A stretch of DNA of 64,000 nt from a bacterium (GTDB lineage: Bacteria; Vulcanimicrobiota; Xenobia; Xenobiales; JADMJV01): positions 213,018 through 277,017 of the forward strand of contig JAFEBA010000016.1 in the NCBI GenBank assembly GCA_018266105.1, given 5' to 3'. The notes under the pieces are model-generated. The model searched no databases. It was given only the letters and a program-made list of their open reading frames with translations, and had not been told where the DNA came from. Each line of letters opens with the position of its first letter. Positions within the stretch are counted from its first letter, which is position 1. Shown in pieces: positions 34,500 to 42,494 of the stretch. The translations under genes and the position numbers were made by a program.

Positions 34500-34734
34500 T
34501 CTCGGGCGGTCCCGCTAGACTGGTCATTTTGTCCAGACTGTCGATCAATTCCAGGCTGAACCCCGTTTGACCGAAATCCACCTGAAACTCGGCTTCCATA
34601 AACAGGATCACCTGCATCGCGTCCATGGAGTCCAGCAATCCGGAGAGGAAAAGGCTTTGATCGCCCGAGGCCACGGCTGGTCGACCGCGTTGCTTCAGCA
34701 AGGAAGACACGAATTCGGCAATTCGCTGGCGCAT
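34486..34734 (-). CDS. Acyl/peptidyl carrier protein
   Basis: This 82-residue protein (ATG 34734 chosen; no strong ribosome site) has the carrier motif LLDSMDAMQVILFMEAEF, with Ser36 as the expected phosphopantetheine site. The helix 3 region (FSLELIDSLDKMTSLA) is also typical. It is divergent from the MBOAT-like gene and probably serves the adenylation enzyme at 42491-43936. The 3' end overlaps the FHA-GspF gene by 14 bases. Confidence 0.75.
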   Translation of the reverse strand: MRQRIAEFVSSLLKQRGRPAVASGDQSLFLSGLLDSMDAMQVILFMEAEFQVDFGQTGFSLELIDSLDKMTSLAGPPETTGD

Positions 34735-34784
34735 CCAGTTGCGTTTGCGTAGGCGATCCTGCAAACCTTCCAGAAGGGAGTCGT

Positions 34785-36194
34785 GTGACCGGCTGGTTGG
34801 CGATCGACAAAAGTCCCAGGCTGCAGCGATTGGCCACCACCCCCGCGGGCAGGGCACTCCTCTTTCTTCTCTTTAGCTGGGTTTTTCTGGCCATCTACCC
34901 CGCCACCGATCTGTCGGGACGGAACACCGGCCCGCAGATTCTTGCCTCGGCTCTGCTGTGCTCCCTGGCGGGGCCTTACCGAGCTCACATGTTGGCTGCC
35001 ACCACACTCCTGAATCTGCTGCTGGCTCCCAACTGGTTTCCTTCCTTCTGGCTTGAGAAGATGGTTTCCGGGACTGAGCTGCAGGCCAGCCTGAGCTGGG
35101 GTCGCCCCCTGGCTCTGCTGGTGACCTTGCTGATGAGCGCCGCGGCCATGCTCGTGCTTCGACGCTGGCGCAACCGTTGGCCACTGTTGCTCTTCTTCAG
35201 CAGCTATGCTTTGCTCTGGGGGGTCGGTTTCTATAGTCAGGGCCTGCTGCGGCTGGCTGCCTTCCTGCTCGTATGGTCATTTGGCGCCTACCTGATTTAC
35301 CTGGCCTATGCGCTTCGAGACCAGTTGTCTCCAAGGCCGAGTCCGATCTGGTTTCAGTTGGCCAGTTTTCATCCCTATTTCTCTGGCACCTGGATTCCCA
35401 TTGGCCTGGGTGCGGCCAATCTGCGCAATTCGCAGTCAAAGAACGCAGAGGAACTGGCGGTCTGTCAACTCAAGGGTTTGAAGCTGGTCTGCTACAGCTG
35501 GCTGATGTTCAAGCTCGGCGACCTCTTTCTGGCGGCGCGCGCTCACCTGGGCATCCCGGAGTTTGGGGCTTTGCTGCATGCCCAACTGGCCGGCACGGCC
35601 CTATACAGTCGGGGTCTTTGCTGGAGCAGTCTGGTCATCTCGTTCTTTGAAGGCATGGTGATGGCTATCTGTTGGGGCAATCTGCTGGTGGCCTGCGCGC
35701 GCCTGGGCGGCTTTCGCATTTTGCAGCAGGTCTACAAGCCGCTGGCGGCCACTTCGATTGCGGACTACTGGAACCGCATCTCCTTCTACTATAAACAGGT
35801 GGTGGTCGATCTGTTCTTCTTCCCCGCCTACGTGGGTTATTTTAAGAATTACCCCAGAGTGCGTCAGGGATTTGCCATCCTGATGGCCGCTGGCGTGGGA
35901 AACCTGGTCTATCATTGGCGTAACCTGGTCAGTGTTCTGGCTCGAGAAGGCCTGGCCCGGACGCTTTGGGGAATGCAAACCTACTGTGTCTATTGCTTCT
36001 TTTTGGTGCTGGGGCTGTGGATTTCCCAGTTGCAGGTGCAGCAGCGCAGCCGTCAAGAAAATTTGACAGGCCGGCTGCTGGCCTTGTTCCGTATCGTTCT
36101 TTTTTACTGCCTGCTGTCGATTTTTGACGAGATTCATACACCCTTTACTCCCATCGACCGCTTCGGCTTTATCGGTTACCTGGTGGGACTGTAG
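34785..36194 (+). CDS. MBOAT-like membrane O-acyltransferase
   Basis: This 469-residue protein starts at GTG 34785. It has about ten membrane segments. The region PLAATSIADYWNRISFYYKQ matches the MBOAT S-x-x-D-F/Y-W-x-R motif, and VGNLVYHWRNL places a His where MBOATs have the catalytic His. DltB-type MBOATs take an acyl or aminoacyl group from a carrier protein and pass it outside. The divergent carrier gene 50 bases away supports this. Confidence 0.7.
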   Translation: MTGWLAIDKSPRLQRLATTPAGRALLFLLFSWVFLAIYPATDLSGRNTGPQILASALLCSLAGPYRAHMLAATTLLNLLLAPNWFPSFWLEKMVSGTELQASLSWGRPLALLVTLLMSAAAMLVLRRWRNRWPLLLFFSSYALLWGVGFYSQGLLRLAAFLLVWSFGAYLIYLAYALRDQLSPRPSPIWFQLASFHPYFSGTWIPIGLGAANLRNSQSKNAEELAVCQLKGLKLVCYSWLMFKLGDLFLAARAHLGIPEFGALLHAQLAGTALYSRGLCWSSLVISFFEGMVMAICWGNLLVACARLGGFRILQQVYKPLAATSIADYWNRISFYYKQVVVDLFFFPAYVGYFKNYPRVRQGFAILMAAGVGNLVYHWRNLVSVLAREGLARTLWGMQTYCVYCFFLVLGLWISQLQVQQRSRQENLTGRLLALFRIVLFYCLLSIFDEIHTPFTPIDRFGFIGYLVGL

Positions 36195-36197
36195 CTT

Positions 36198-36226
36198 TTG
36201 CATTTCTCCTTGTTTTTTGGTATCCT
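36198..36226 (+). promoter_or_regulatory. Predicted sigma70-type promoter for module B
   Basis: TTGCAT (36198-36203) and TATCCT (36221-36226) with a T-rich 17-base spacer lie 26 bases before ATG 36252. The -10 hexamer and spacing match the promoter of the module A paralogue. Confidence 0.5.
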
Positions 36227-36251
36227 ACGTGGGTATGAGAGGATTTCGCGC

Positions 36252-37694
36252 ATGAACAAGTTCCCTCGAGGTCTTGGCCTTCCGATGATCCTTGGTGCTG
36301 TGGGCATCCTGGCTCTGGCGACCGGAGTAGCGGGTGCCTACGCGGTCAATAATTTGGGTGCGCTCTCGCGAGAGCAGTCCTATGACATGGCCCATTATGC
36401 GTCCTATAGCGGGATTCAATGGGGGTTGGCCCAGGTCACCAAGTATCCGCGTATCTCCAGTCCACCGGACACCGCCGTTCCCGAGAAAGCCGACTACGTT
36501 GGCGACCTGGGCTTCAACAGCAACTCGGAGCTGAGTTGTAAGGTCTGGATCTATAGCAATCTGGCGACCGCCAATCCGCGCTGGTCCATGGCTCCCGACG
36601 GCACCAAGCTTCCGGATGGGACGGTCTATATCGTTTCCAATGCTCTTTTCAATGGGAATGCCACCTCGCGCACAGCTCAGTTGACGGCCTTATGCACGCC
36701 GACTCTCTTTTACTTCAACAACGCCCTGCTGGGTGACGCGGCTGTCAAAGTCATGAATGGCTCGATCCTCGATTCGTTTGCTGGTGGCACCTATCCACCG
36801 GCCACTTTCGTGAACAGTTCGGCCAACGTCACCACCAATGACGAGACCACCCCGGGCGCGATCACCGTGGATGGCGGTTCAACCCATGTCTACGGCGGCG
36901 CTTACTACGGCCCCAGTGGAAGCGCGGCTCAGGTGGTGGTCAGCGGTGGTGCCGTCCTGGATGACCCGCCGGCCGCTTTGAACAGTCAGGTTCCCCTGAA
37001 ACTGAGCAAGCCTCCGGGTCCTCCCATTACCACCAAAGCCAATTCGGGCCTGGACTTTCATCTGACTTCAGGGGTCACCACCCTGACTGGTGGGACCACC
37101 TATGTCATTGACGGCAAGCTGATCATTGACCCGGGCGCTACACTGAAAATTCTGCCCAACCCCTCGCCTCCAGTGGTTGCCCCCGGAGACACGGCGGACC
37201 CGCAGGTGGATGATGCCTTTATCTTTGTTAAGGGCGACATTATCGTCAAGGGAACCTTGGGAGATTTTGCCGATAAGCCCGAGACCCTGCAGCTCTACGT
37301 TCCCAAGCAGGGCGGCGGTCATACCTTCACCATGGATAACGGCAAGGGTAGCTTCACTCTGGCCGGTCCGGATGTGACCGCTTTGATCGATAACGGTTCT
37401 GAAGTGAACGGAGCCATTATCGCGAAGTCGATTACGGTCGATCATACCAGTAAGATCCACTACGACAACTCCCTGTTCAAGAAACCCAGAGGGCCGGCCG
37501 GCTGGTCTGTGGGGGCCTACAACAGCGACCACAAGGATTCTAACTCAAACGGAATGATTGTCGCGCCGCCCGCGCCGGTCGCGCCAATCCCCGGTCCAGG
37601 TCCAGGACCCGGGCCCGTGCCTCCCGCCCCGCCGCCGACCTCTACCACTCCGCCTTCGACCAGTGGCACTTCCAACTCGACCCAGATTCCCTGA
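36252..37694 (+). CDS. K-like (PilX-type) pseudopilus protein, module B
   Basis: This 480-residue protein starts at ATG 36252 behind AGAGGA. The N-terminus PRG|LGLPMILGAVGILALATG is K-type without Glu5. The central beta-rich domain aligns with the module A paralogue (LDSFAGGTYPP, TYVIDGKLIIDPGATL, KGDIIVKGTLGDFADKPETL, GKGSFTLAG). The tail is PGPGPGPGP/Thr-rich rather than Ala-Pro, with no Cys cluster. The stop overlaps the next start (TGATG). Confidence 0.75.
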   Translation: MNKFPRGLGLPMILGAVGILALATGVAGAYAVNNLGALSREQSYDMAHYASYSGIQWGLAQVTKYPRISSPPDTAVPEKADYVGDLGFNSNSELSCKVWIYSNLATANPRWSMAPDGTKLPDGTVYIVSNALFNGNATSRTAQLTALCTPTLFYFNNALLGDAAVKVMNGSILDSFAGGTYPPATFVNSSANVTTNDETTPGAITVDGGSTHVYGGAYYGPSGSAAQVVVSGGAVLDDPPAALNSQVPLKLSKPPGPPITTKANSGLDFHLTSGVTTLTGGTTYVIDGKLIIDPGATLKILPNPSPPVVAPGDTADPQVDDAFIFVKGDIIVKGTLGDFADKPETLQLYVPKQGGGHTFTMDNGKGSFTLAGPDVTALIDNGSEVNGAIIAKSITVDHTSKIHYDNSLFKKPRGPAGWSVGAYNSDHKDSNSNGMIVAPPAPVAPIPGPGPGPGPVPPAPPPTSTTPPSTSGTSNSTQIP

Positions 37695-38182
37695 TGAAGA
37701 AAGTAAGCGCCCACAATCTACTTGAGGTGATCATCGCGACCGTGATCTTCGCCTGCGCTGCGGTATTCATGACGGTACTCTGGGCTCAGTATCATCAGGC
37801 TATGACCATGAATAAGAATCGAATGGTGGCGATGTCCATCGCTCGTTCTGAGATCGAATCTCGCATCAACGCGGGCTTTACCAACCTGGATCCCGCCCAG
37901 AACAGCCTGATCACCGTGGGTGGTTTCGGGCAGCCTGCCGCTGTCTCCAACTACACATTCCAAAGTCGGTTGCGTGGCCGAGTGGTCAACACGGCCTTTC
38001 GCGCCACCTTTACTTCGCAAGATCTGAACACCCTGGTCCCTCCCATTCCCCGTCTGGCCCACTTAAAGGTCGTCGTCCAGTGGAATGAGAAAACGGGGCC
38101 GCCCCTGTCCAGCTTTCCGGCCGGCACCTTTGGGAACATGAGCGTGGTCTATGATGCGAATATCTTCGATGGTCGCCAGTAA
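37694..38182 (+). CDS. I-like minor pseudopilin, module B
   Basis: This 162-residue protein has leader MKKVSA then HNLLEVIIATVIFACAAV (Ala at -1, Glu at +5). The HNLLEVI start is shared with module A at 23597. It continues with an NKNRMVAMSIARSEIESRINAGF helix very like the A copy. It would form the tip complex with the flanking K- and J-like proteins. Confidence 0.78.
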   Translation: MKKVSAHNLLEVIIATVIFACAAVFMTVLWAQYHQAMTMNKNRMVAMSIARSEIESRINAGFTNLDPAQNSLITVGGFGQPAAVSNYTFQSRLRGRVVNTAFRATFTSQDLNTLVPPIPRLAHLKVVVQWNEKTGPPLSSFPAGTFGNMSVVYDANIFDGRQ

Positions 38183-38864
38183 ATTTCGGTCGGGTACGAC
38201 CGTGCTGGAGTTGCTCATCTCCATGAGCGTGCTGTTTATGGTCTTTGCCGGTGTGGCCGCTATTCTGGTTCAAGGTCTCACCTATCTGCGCGCCAACCAG
38301 AGCGCTCTGGACGCGCAACGCTCGGCCGTCATGGCCGTCAACATCATGACCCGCGAAGTTGAGCATACCCGAATGGCATACGCCAGCCTGGAAGTGGATG
38401 GACTCAGCTTTGCCGACCCCTACGGCGGCCACGACGATCCGGCCAAAGGCATCGTCACCGGTATGAAGGTGGACACCCTGGGGCAACTGCTCTGGCAGCG
38501 CTACATCGGTTACTACCGAGACCCAGCCACCAACCGATTGATCCGTAAGGAAGTCACCTGGGATATGTGCCCTGAGGTGCAGGGGTCCCCTCCCAGCCCG
38601 TTTGTGCCTCAGCCGGCCGGAACCTATACCTGCGGTCCGCCCATCAATCCGCTTCATCCCAACTGCAAGGCATTTTTTATGGGTTCGCCGGTGCAGGGCA
38701 GGCTGGTTGCAGCCGACTGTTGTGCCTTCAACGCCACCAACTACGTCGATACCAATCTTCACGTGAGCGCCATCAAGGTCTCCCTGAATTTTGGCGACCC
38801 TGACCCGAATAACTACAATCACTACTGGTTCGAGATCTCCACCGTCATTTCGCCGAGAAACTAA
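38169..38864 (+). CDS. J-like minor pseudopilin, module B
   Basis: This 231-residue protein starts at ATG 38169 (38151 and 38154 are alternatives). The prepilin site is FRSG|TTVLELLISMSVLFMVF, Gly -1 and Glu +5. The C-terminal domain carries several Cys (Cys-Pro near 143, CGPP, Cys-Cys near 210) that could form disulfides outside. It overlaps the I-like gene and precedes the HTTM gene by five bases. Confidence 0.75.
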   Translation: MVASKFRSGTTVLELLISMSVLFMVFAGVAAILVQGLTYLRANQSALDAQRSAVMAVNIMTREVEHTRMAYASLEVDGLSFADPYGGHDDPAKGIVTGMKVDTLGQLLWQRYIGYYRDPATNRLIRKEVTWDMCPEVQGSPPSPFVPQPAGTYTCGPPINPLHPNCKAFFMGSPVQGRLVAADCCAFNATNYVDTNLHVSAIKVSLNFGDPDPNNYNHYWFEISTVISPRN

Positions 38865-38869
38865 GGAGA

Positions 38870-40288
38870 ATGCCCAAAGACTGGCTCTCACTTGACTTGC
38901 GAGCCCTGGCTTACCTGAGGGTGGTGCTGGCCTTGTTTGTGCTGGCCGACTTCGGCAACGCTCTGCTGAATGTGGGGGCTTTCTATTCCGATCAGGGGAT
39001 CTTGCCCCGAGCGGCCGTGGCCATCGCGCCGTCTCAACTACCCTTCAGCGTTTTTATGGGAAGCGGCAGCGCCGAGGTGCAGGTGATCTGGATCCTCTTC
39101 GGCATGGTCTGCAGTCTGCTGGTGCTACTGGGAACTTATACACGCACCGGGATTTTTTGGGCCTGGTTCATTCTGGCCAGCCTGCACATCCGGAACCATT
39201 ACGCCGCTGACCGCGGCGCTATTATGCTTGAGTTGATGCTCTTCTGGGGCTTCTTTTTGCCTCTGGAGGCGCGTGCATCCTTGGCGGCGCGACGCAATCC
39301 CGGCTGGGCAGCCCTGCCCAATCAGTTTAGAAGTCTGGGCACGGTCGCCTTCCTGGTCCAGATCGCGCTGGTCTACATTTTCACCACCGCTCTGAAAAAC
39401 GGACCGGAGTGGGCCCTGGAGGGCAACGCCCCCCTGATTGCATGTCGCAGCGCCCAGGTCTCCACGCCCTACAGCGAATGGCTTGCGGCCACTATCCCAA
39501 ACCTGCTCAAAGAGGCCAATGCTCCGGTCCTCACCTTTGAAGCCGTGATGCCGCTGTTGATCCTTTGTCCGATCGCTCACAATCGTTTGCGTTTGCTGGC
39601 GGTAGCGGTCTCCTTACTTTTCCATCTGCACAACACTCTGGTCTTCAAGTTGGGCTACTTTCCGCTCATGAACGCTGCCTTTTCGCTGGTGATGCTTCCC
39701 GGGCCGTTCTGGTCTCGAATCTGGCCGGGTAAAGACCCTTCCGACCCCAAGGTGCCTGCGGACTCACTGCCGGCCGGCTATCGGCTCTCGACCATGGCCA
39801 CCGGCTGGCTGATTTTGTGCCTGATCTACTGTCTCTTCTGCAATGTGAAGACTTGCCCCAGACCGAGAAAGACCAAAATTCCTGAGCCGATTCGTAGCTT
39901 TGGAAAGGCCTTTCGTCTGGAGCAGAGTTGGGAGTTGTTCAGTCCATCCCCTCCCAATGACCTGTGGTTCCGCATGCTGGCGGTCGACGCTGAGGGCCAC
40001 GAATACGACTTGCTGCGGCCCGATCTCAAGGTCAGCCTGGATCGACCCAGGGCTCCCATGTCCCAAGTCTCGCATCTGTGGCAGATGGTTTTGCTCAATA
40101 CGGTCTACTTTGAGGACAGGGACCTTCGCCACGGCGTCTTTGAATACTGGAAGAATCACCTCCATCGCGGCTTGACCGTCACAAAGTATCAGGTGGTTAC
40201 GAGGGATTTTGATGAGCAGGATCGTCCGCTTAGCCCCGTCGTGCGCACCCTCTGGCCTCCCGAGCATCGTGTCCAAGTCACCCTCTAG
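38870..40288 (+). CDS. HTTM-domain membrane protein (gamma-carboxylase-like), module B
   Basis: This 472-residue protein starts at ATG 38870 behind AAGGAG. It is a paralogue of the protein at 25399-26853, with the same plan: LDLRALAYLRVVLALFVLAD, TYTRTGIFWAWFILASLHIR, LVQIALVYIFTTALKNGPEW and the HLHNTLVFKLGYFPL region, then a soluble tail. The activity is unknown. Here it is downstream of the pseudopilins, whereas in module A it is upstream. Confidence 0.8.
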   Translation: MPKDWLSLDLRALAYLRVVLALFVLADFGNALLNVGAFYSDQGILPRAAVAIAPSQLPFSVFMGSGSAEVQVIWILFGMVCSLLVLLGTYTRTGIFWAWFILASLHIRNHYAADRGAIMLELMLFWGFFLPLEARASLAARRNPGWAALPNQFRSLGTVAFLVQIALVYIFTTALKNGPEWALEGNAPLIACRSAQVSTPYSEWLAATIPNLLKEANAPVLTFEAVMPLLILCPIAHNRLRLLAVAVSLLFHLHNTLVFKLGYFPLMNAAFSLVMLPGPFWSRIWPGKDPSDPKVPADSLPAGYRLSTMATGWLILCLIYCLFCNVKTCPRPRKTKIPEPIRSFGKAFRLEQSWELFSPSPPNDLWFRMLAVDAEGHEYDLLRPDLKVSLDRPRAPMSQVSHLWQMVLLNTVYFEDRDLRHGVFEYWKNHLHRGLTVTKYQVVTRDFDEQDRPLSPVVRTLWPPEHRVQVTL

Positions 40289-42494
40289 GGGTCGCGGTTG
40301 TTTGCTGGCGGCCCTGGCTCTCGCTCTGCTGGCCGGTTGGGCCCTCTATCCTGACCAGGTTCAACCGCTGCTCAGCCTGCCTCATCAAGCCCAGGTCAAT
40401 CTTCTAGCCCCGAGTGAGCCGTGCGCTCAGGATGAGAATTTCCCGTTTCTGACTTCGGATTTCGCCATTGCCAAGGATTCAGATGGAGCGCGGATTCTGG
40501 TGGCGACCGCACCCGCCTTCAGCCGCATTCGAATGCATCTCCATTCTCCTGAGACTCTTCGGTTGAGCTGGACGGCCCGTTTCCAGGAGGGGCTGGAGCA
40601 ACGCATTCGCTGGAAAGTCAACGGACAGCTCTGGGTGCAGACCGACTTCAGCACCCGCTGGCGAAGATTTCAGGCTGACCTGCCGGCTTCCTTGCTGAAG
40701 CCGGGCAACAACGAGCTCAGTTGGGAAATGCCGATCAATCAGCGGCTGGCTTTCTTGCATTGGAGTTTCGCGCCCGGCCAGTCCAGGCAGGCCCAGCCCC
40801 CGCCCCTTGAACCTGATGGTCTGGTGTTGCAGCCTGGCACTCCCCTCAGTTTCGCTCTGAACTCGGGTGGCATTCCGGTTTTGGAGGCCTCATCACTGCG
40901 AGGCGCGCAACTCCCTGGAGTGGCCGAACTCAAGAACGTTCAGCTTCGGGTGAGTTTGAGAAGTCCAGGGACGTATTGGGAAAAGAGAATTGCCCCCGAG
41001 CCGGGGGGGTTCAGGTTTCTGCTTCCGCGGTCCAGTTCCGGCTGGAGCCGACTGCAGCTGGAGGCCGTTTGTCCGGACAAGCCACTGCCCGGTCAGTTCG
41101 GCCTCGCTCTCCAGGGCGCTCGCGTGCGCATCAAGAGCGCCCCTCGGCCCGCCGCTCCGCTGGAATCGAAGGCGTCTGCAACCGACCCGGCCAGGCCTCC
41201 AGTCATTTTGTATCTGATCGATACCTTGCGGGCCGATCACCTGGGTTGCTACGGATACAACCCCTCGCCTTCGCCCAATCTGGATCTGTTTGCACAGGAT
41301 TCGGTTCGTTTCGAGGATTGCACTGCCCAATCGGGTTGGACCAAGCCTTCCACGGCCTCCATTCTGAGCTCTCAATGGCCCTGGGGTCATCGGGTCCAGG
41401 ACTTTGCCGATCGGCTTCCGGCCGGTGTGCCCTGGTTGCCTGAAATCTTGCACCAGAACGGCTATCGGACCGCGGCCGTTGCCACGAATGCTCTGGCCGG
41501 TTCAGAATTTGGCTACAATAGAGGCTACGATTTTTTTAAAATGGCCAGCCGCACGACTTCGGAGGAGGCTCACAAGGAAGCCGTCCAGTGGCTTGAAAAG
41601 GTCGACCTGAATCATCCCTTTTTTCTATATATGCACACCCTGGACCCGCACTCCCCCTATCTGCACAGCTCCACTTACAAAGGTTGGGACCGAGTGCAGG
41701 CTCAGGAGGCCGACGACGAGCCCTTGCTGCTCAATGATCTGGCCGCCGGCAATCGCCTTCGTGGGCGTGACAATCGGGACCTGAAGGGTCGCCTGGAGCG
41801 GCGCCTCAAAGACTATGACTTCGAGATTCAGAATAATGACCAGAGCTTTGGCAAGCTGGTGGCCTGGCTCAAGGCTCATCAGATCTATGACCAGGCCCTG
41901 ATCGTGGTGGTCTCAGATCACGGCGAGGAGTTCCTGGAGCACGGCAAGGTCGGACACGTCAATTCGCTGTATCAGGAATTGCTGCACGTTCCCCTGATCA
42001 TCAAGTTCCCCAAGCAGCGCTGGAAAGGTACGGTGGTGCACAGCACCTGGCAACAGGTCGATGTCGCCCCCACCGTGCTCGAAGCCTGCGGACTGGAGAT
42101 TCCCAAGACCTTTCAGGGTCGGGCCTATCTGGGTCAGGAAGGCGAACCGGGTCGTCTCAGCTTCTTCTCCGTGCAGGCGGGCAAGTTTATCCTGCGCAGT
42201 CAGAACGGAATCGATGCGCTTTATAACTGCATTCGTGGTGTGCGTCAGGGAGGTTGGGTCTATCAGCGGGTCATCTCAGGAGCCGCCGGCCGATTTGAGC
42301 CCGAGGAGTTGTATAACCTCTCGGATGATCCCGGCCAGCAGCACAACCTGGTGGATATCGATCCGGGCCGGGCGCTGGATCTGGCCATTCTGCTGGAACC
42401 ACACTTTCAAACCGTGTTTCAGGCTCCGCCCAGTTCACCAGAGGCTCAGCGGAAGCTCATGGAGATGCTGCGCTCGCTGCAGTACGTGCGTTAA
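40269..42494 (+). CDS. Membrane-anchored sulfatase-fold hydrolase/transferase
   Basis: This protein is about 741 residues from GTG 40269; ATG 40212 is open but would overlap the HTTM gene more. A membrane anchor (GCLLAALALALLAGWALYP) and a roughly 270-residue beta-rich N-terminal part precede the sulfatase domain: LIDTLRADHLGCYGYN, SGWTKPSTASILSS and VSDHGEEFLEHGKVGH. The nucleophile position (TKPST) holds Thr, not the Cys that formylglycine sulfatases need, so a phosphate-transfer or phosphodiester activity is more likely. The stop interlocks with the adenylation gene. Confidence 0.75.
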   Translation: MSKSPSRGRGCLLAALALALLAGWALYPDQVQPLLSLPHQAQVNLLAPSEPCAQDENFPFLTSDFAIAKDSDGARILVATAPAFSRIRMHLHSPETLRLSWTARFQEGLEQRIRWKVNGQLWVQTDFSTRWRRFQADLPASLLKPGNNELSWEMPINQRLAFLHWSFAPGQSRQAQPPPLEPDGLVLQPGTPLSFALNSGGIPVLEASSLRGAQLPGVAELKNVQLRVSLRSPGTYWEKRIAPEPGGFRFLLPRSSSGWSRLQLEAVCPDKPLPGQFGLALQGARVRIKSAPRPAAPLESKASATDPARPPVILYLIDTLRADHLGCYGYNPSPSPNLDLFAQDSVRFEDCTAQSGWTKPSTASILSSQWPWGHRVQDFADRLPAGVPWLPEILHQNGYRTAAVATNALAGSEFGYNRGYDFFKMASRTTSEEAHKEAVQWLEKVDLNHPFFLYMHTLDPHSPYLHSSTYKGWDRVQAQEADDEPLLLNDLAAGNRLRGRDNRDLKGRLERRLKDYDFEIQNNDQSFGKLVAWLKAHQIYDQALIVVVSDHGEEFLEHGKVGHVNSLYQELLHVPLIIKFPKQRWKGTVVHSTWQQVDVAPTVLEACGLEIPKTFQGRAYLGQEGEPGRLSFFSVQAGKFILRSQNGIDALYNCIRGVRQGGWVYQRVISGAAGRFEPEELYNLSDDPGQQHNLVDIDPGRALDLAILLEPHFQTVFQAPPSSPEAQRKLMEMLRSLQYVR

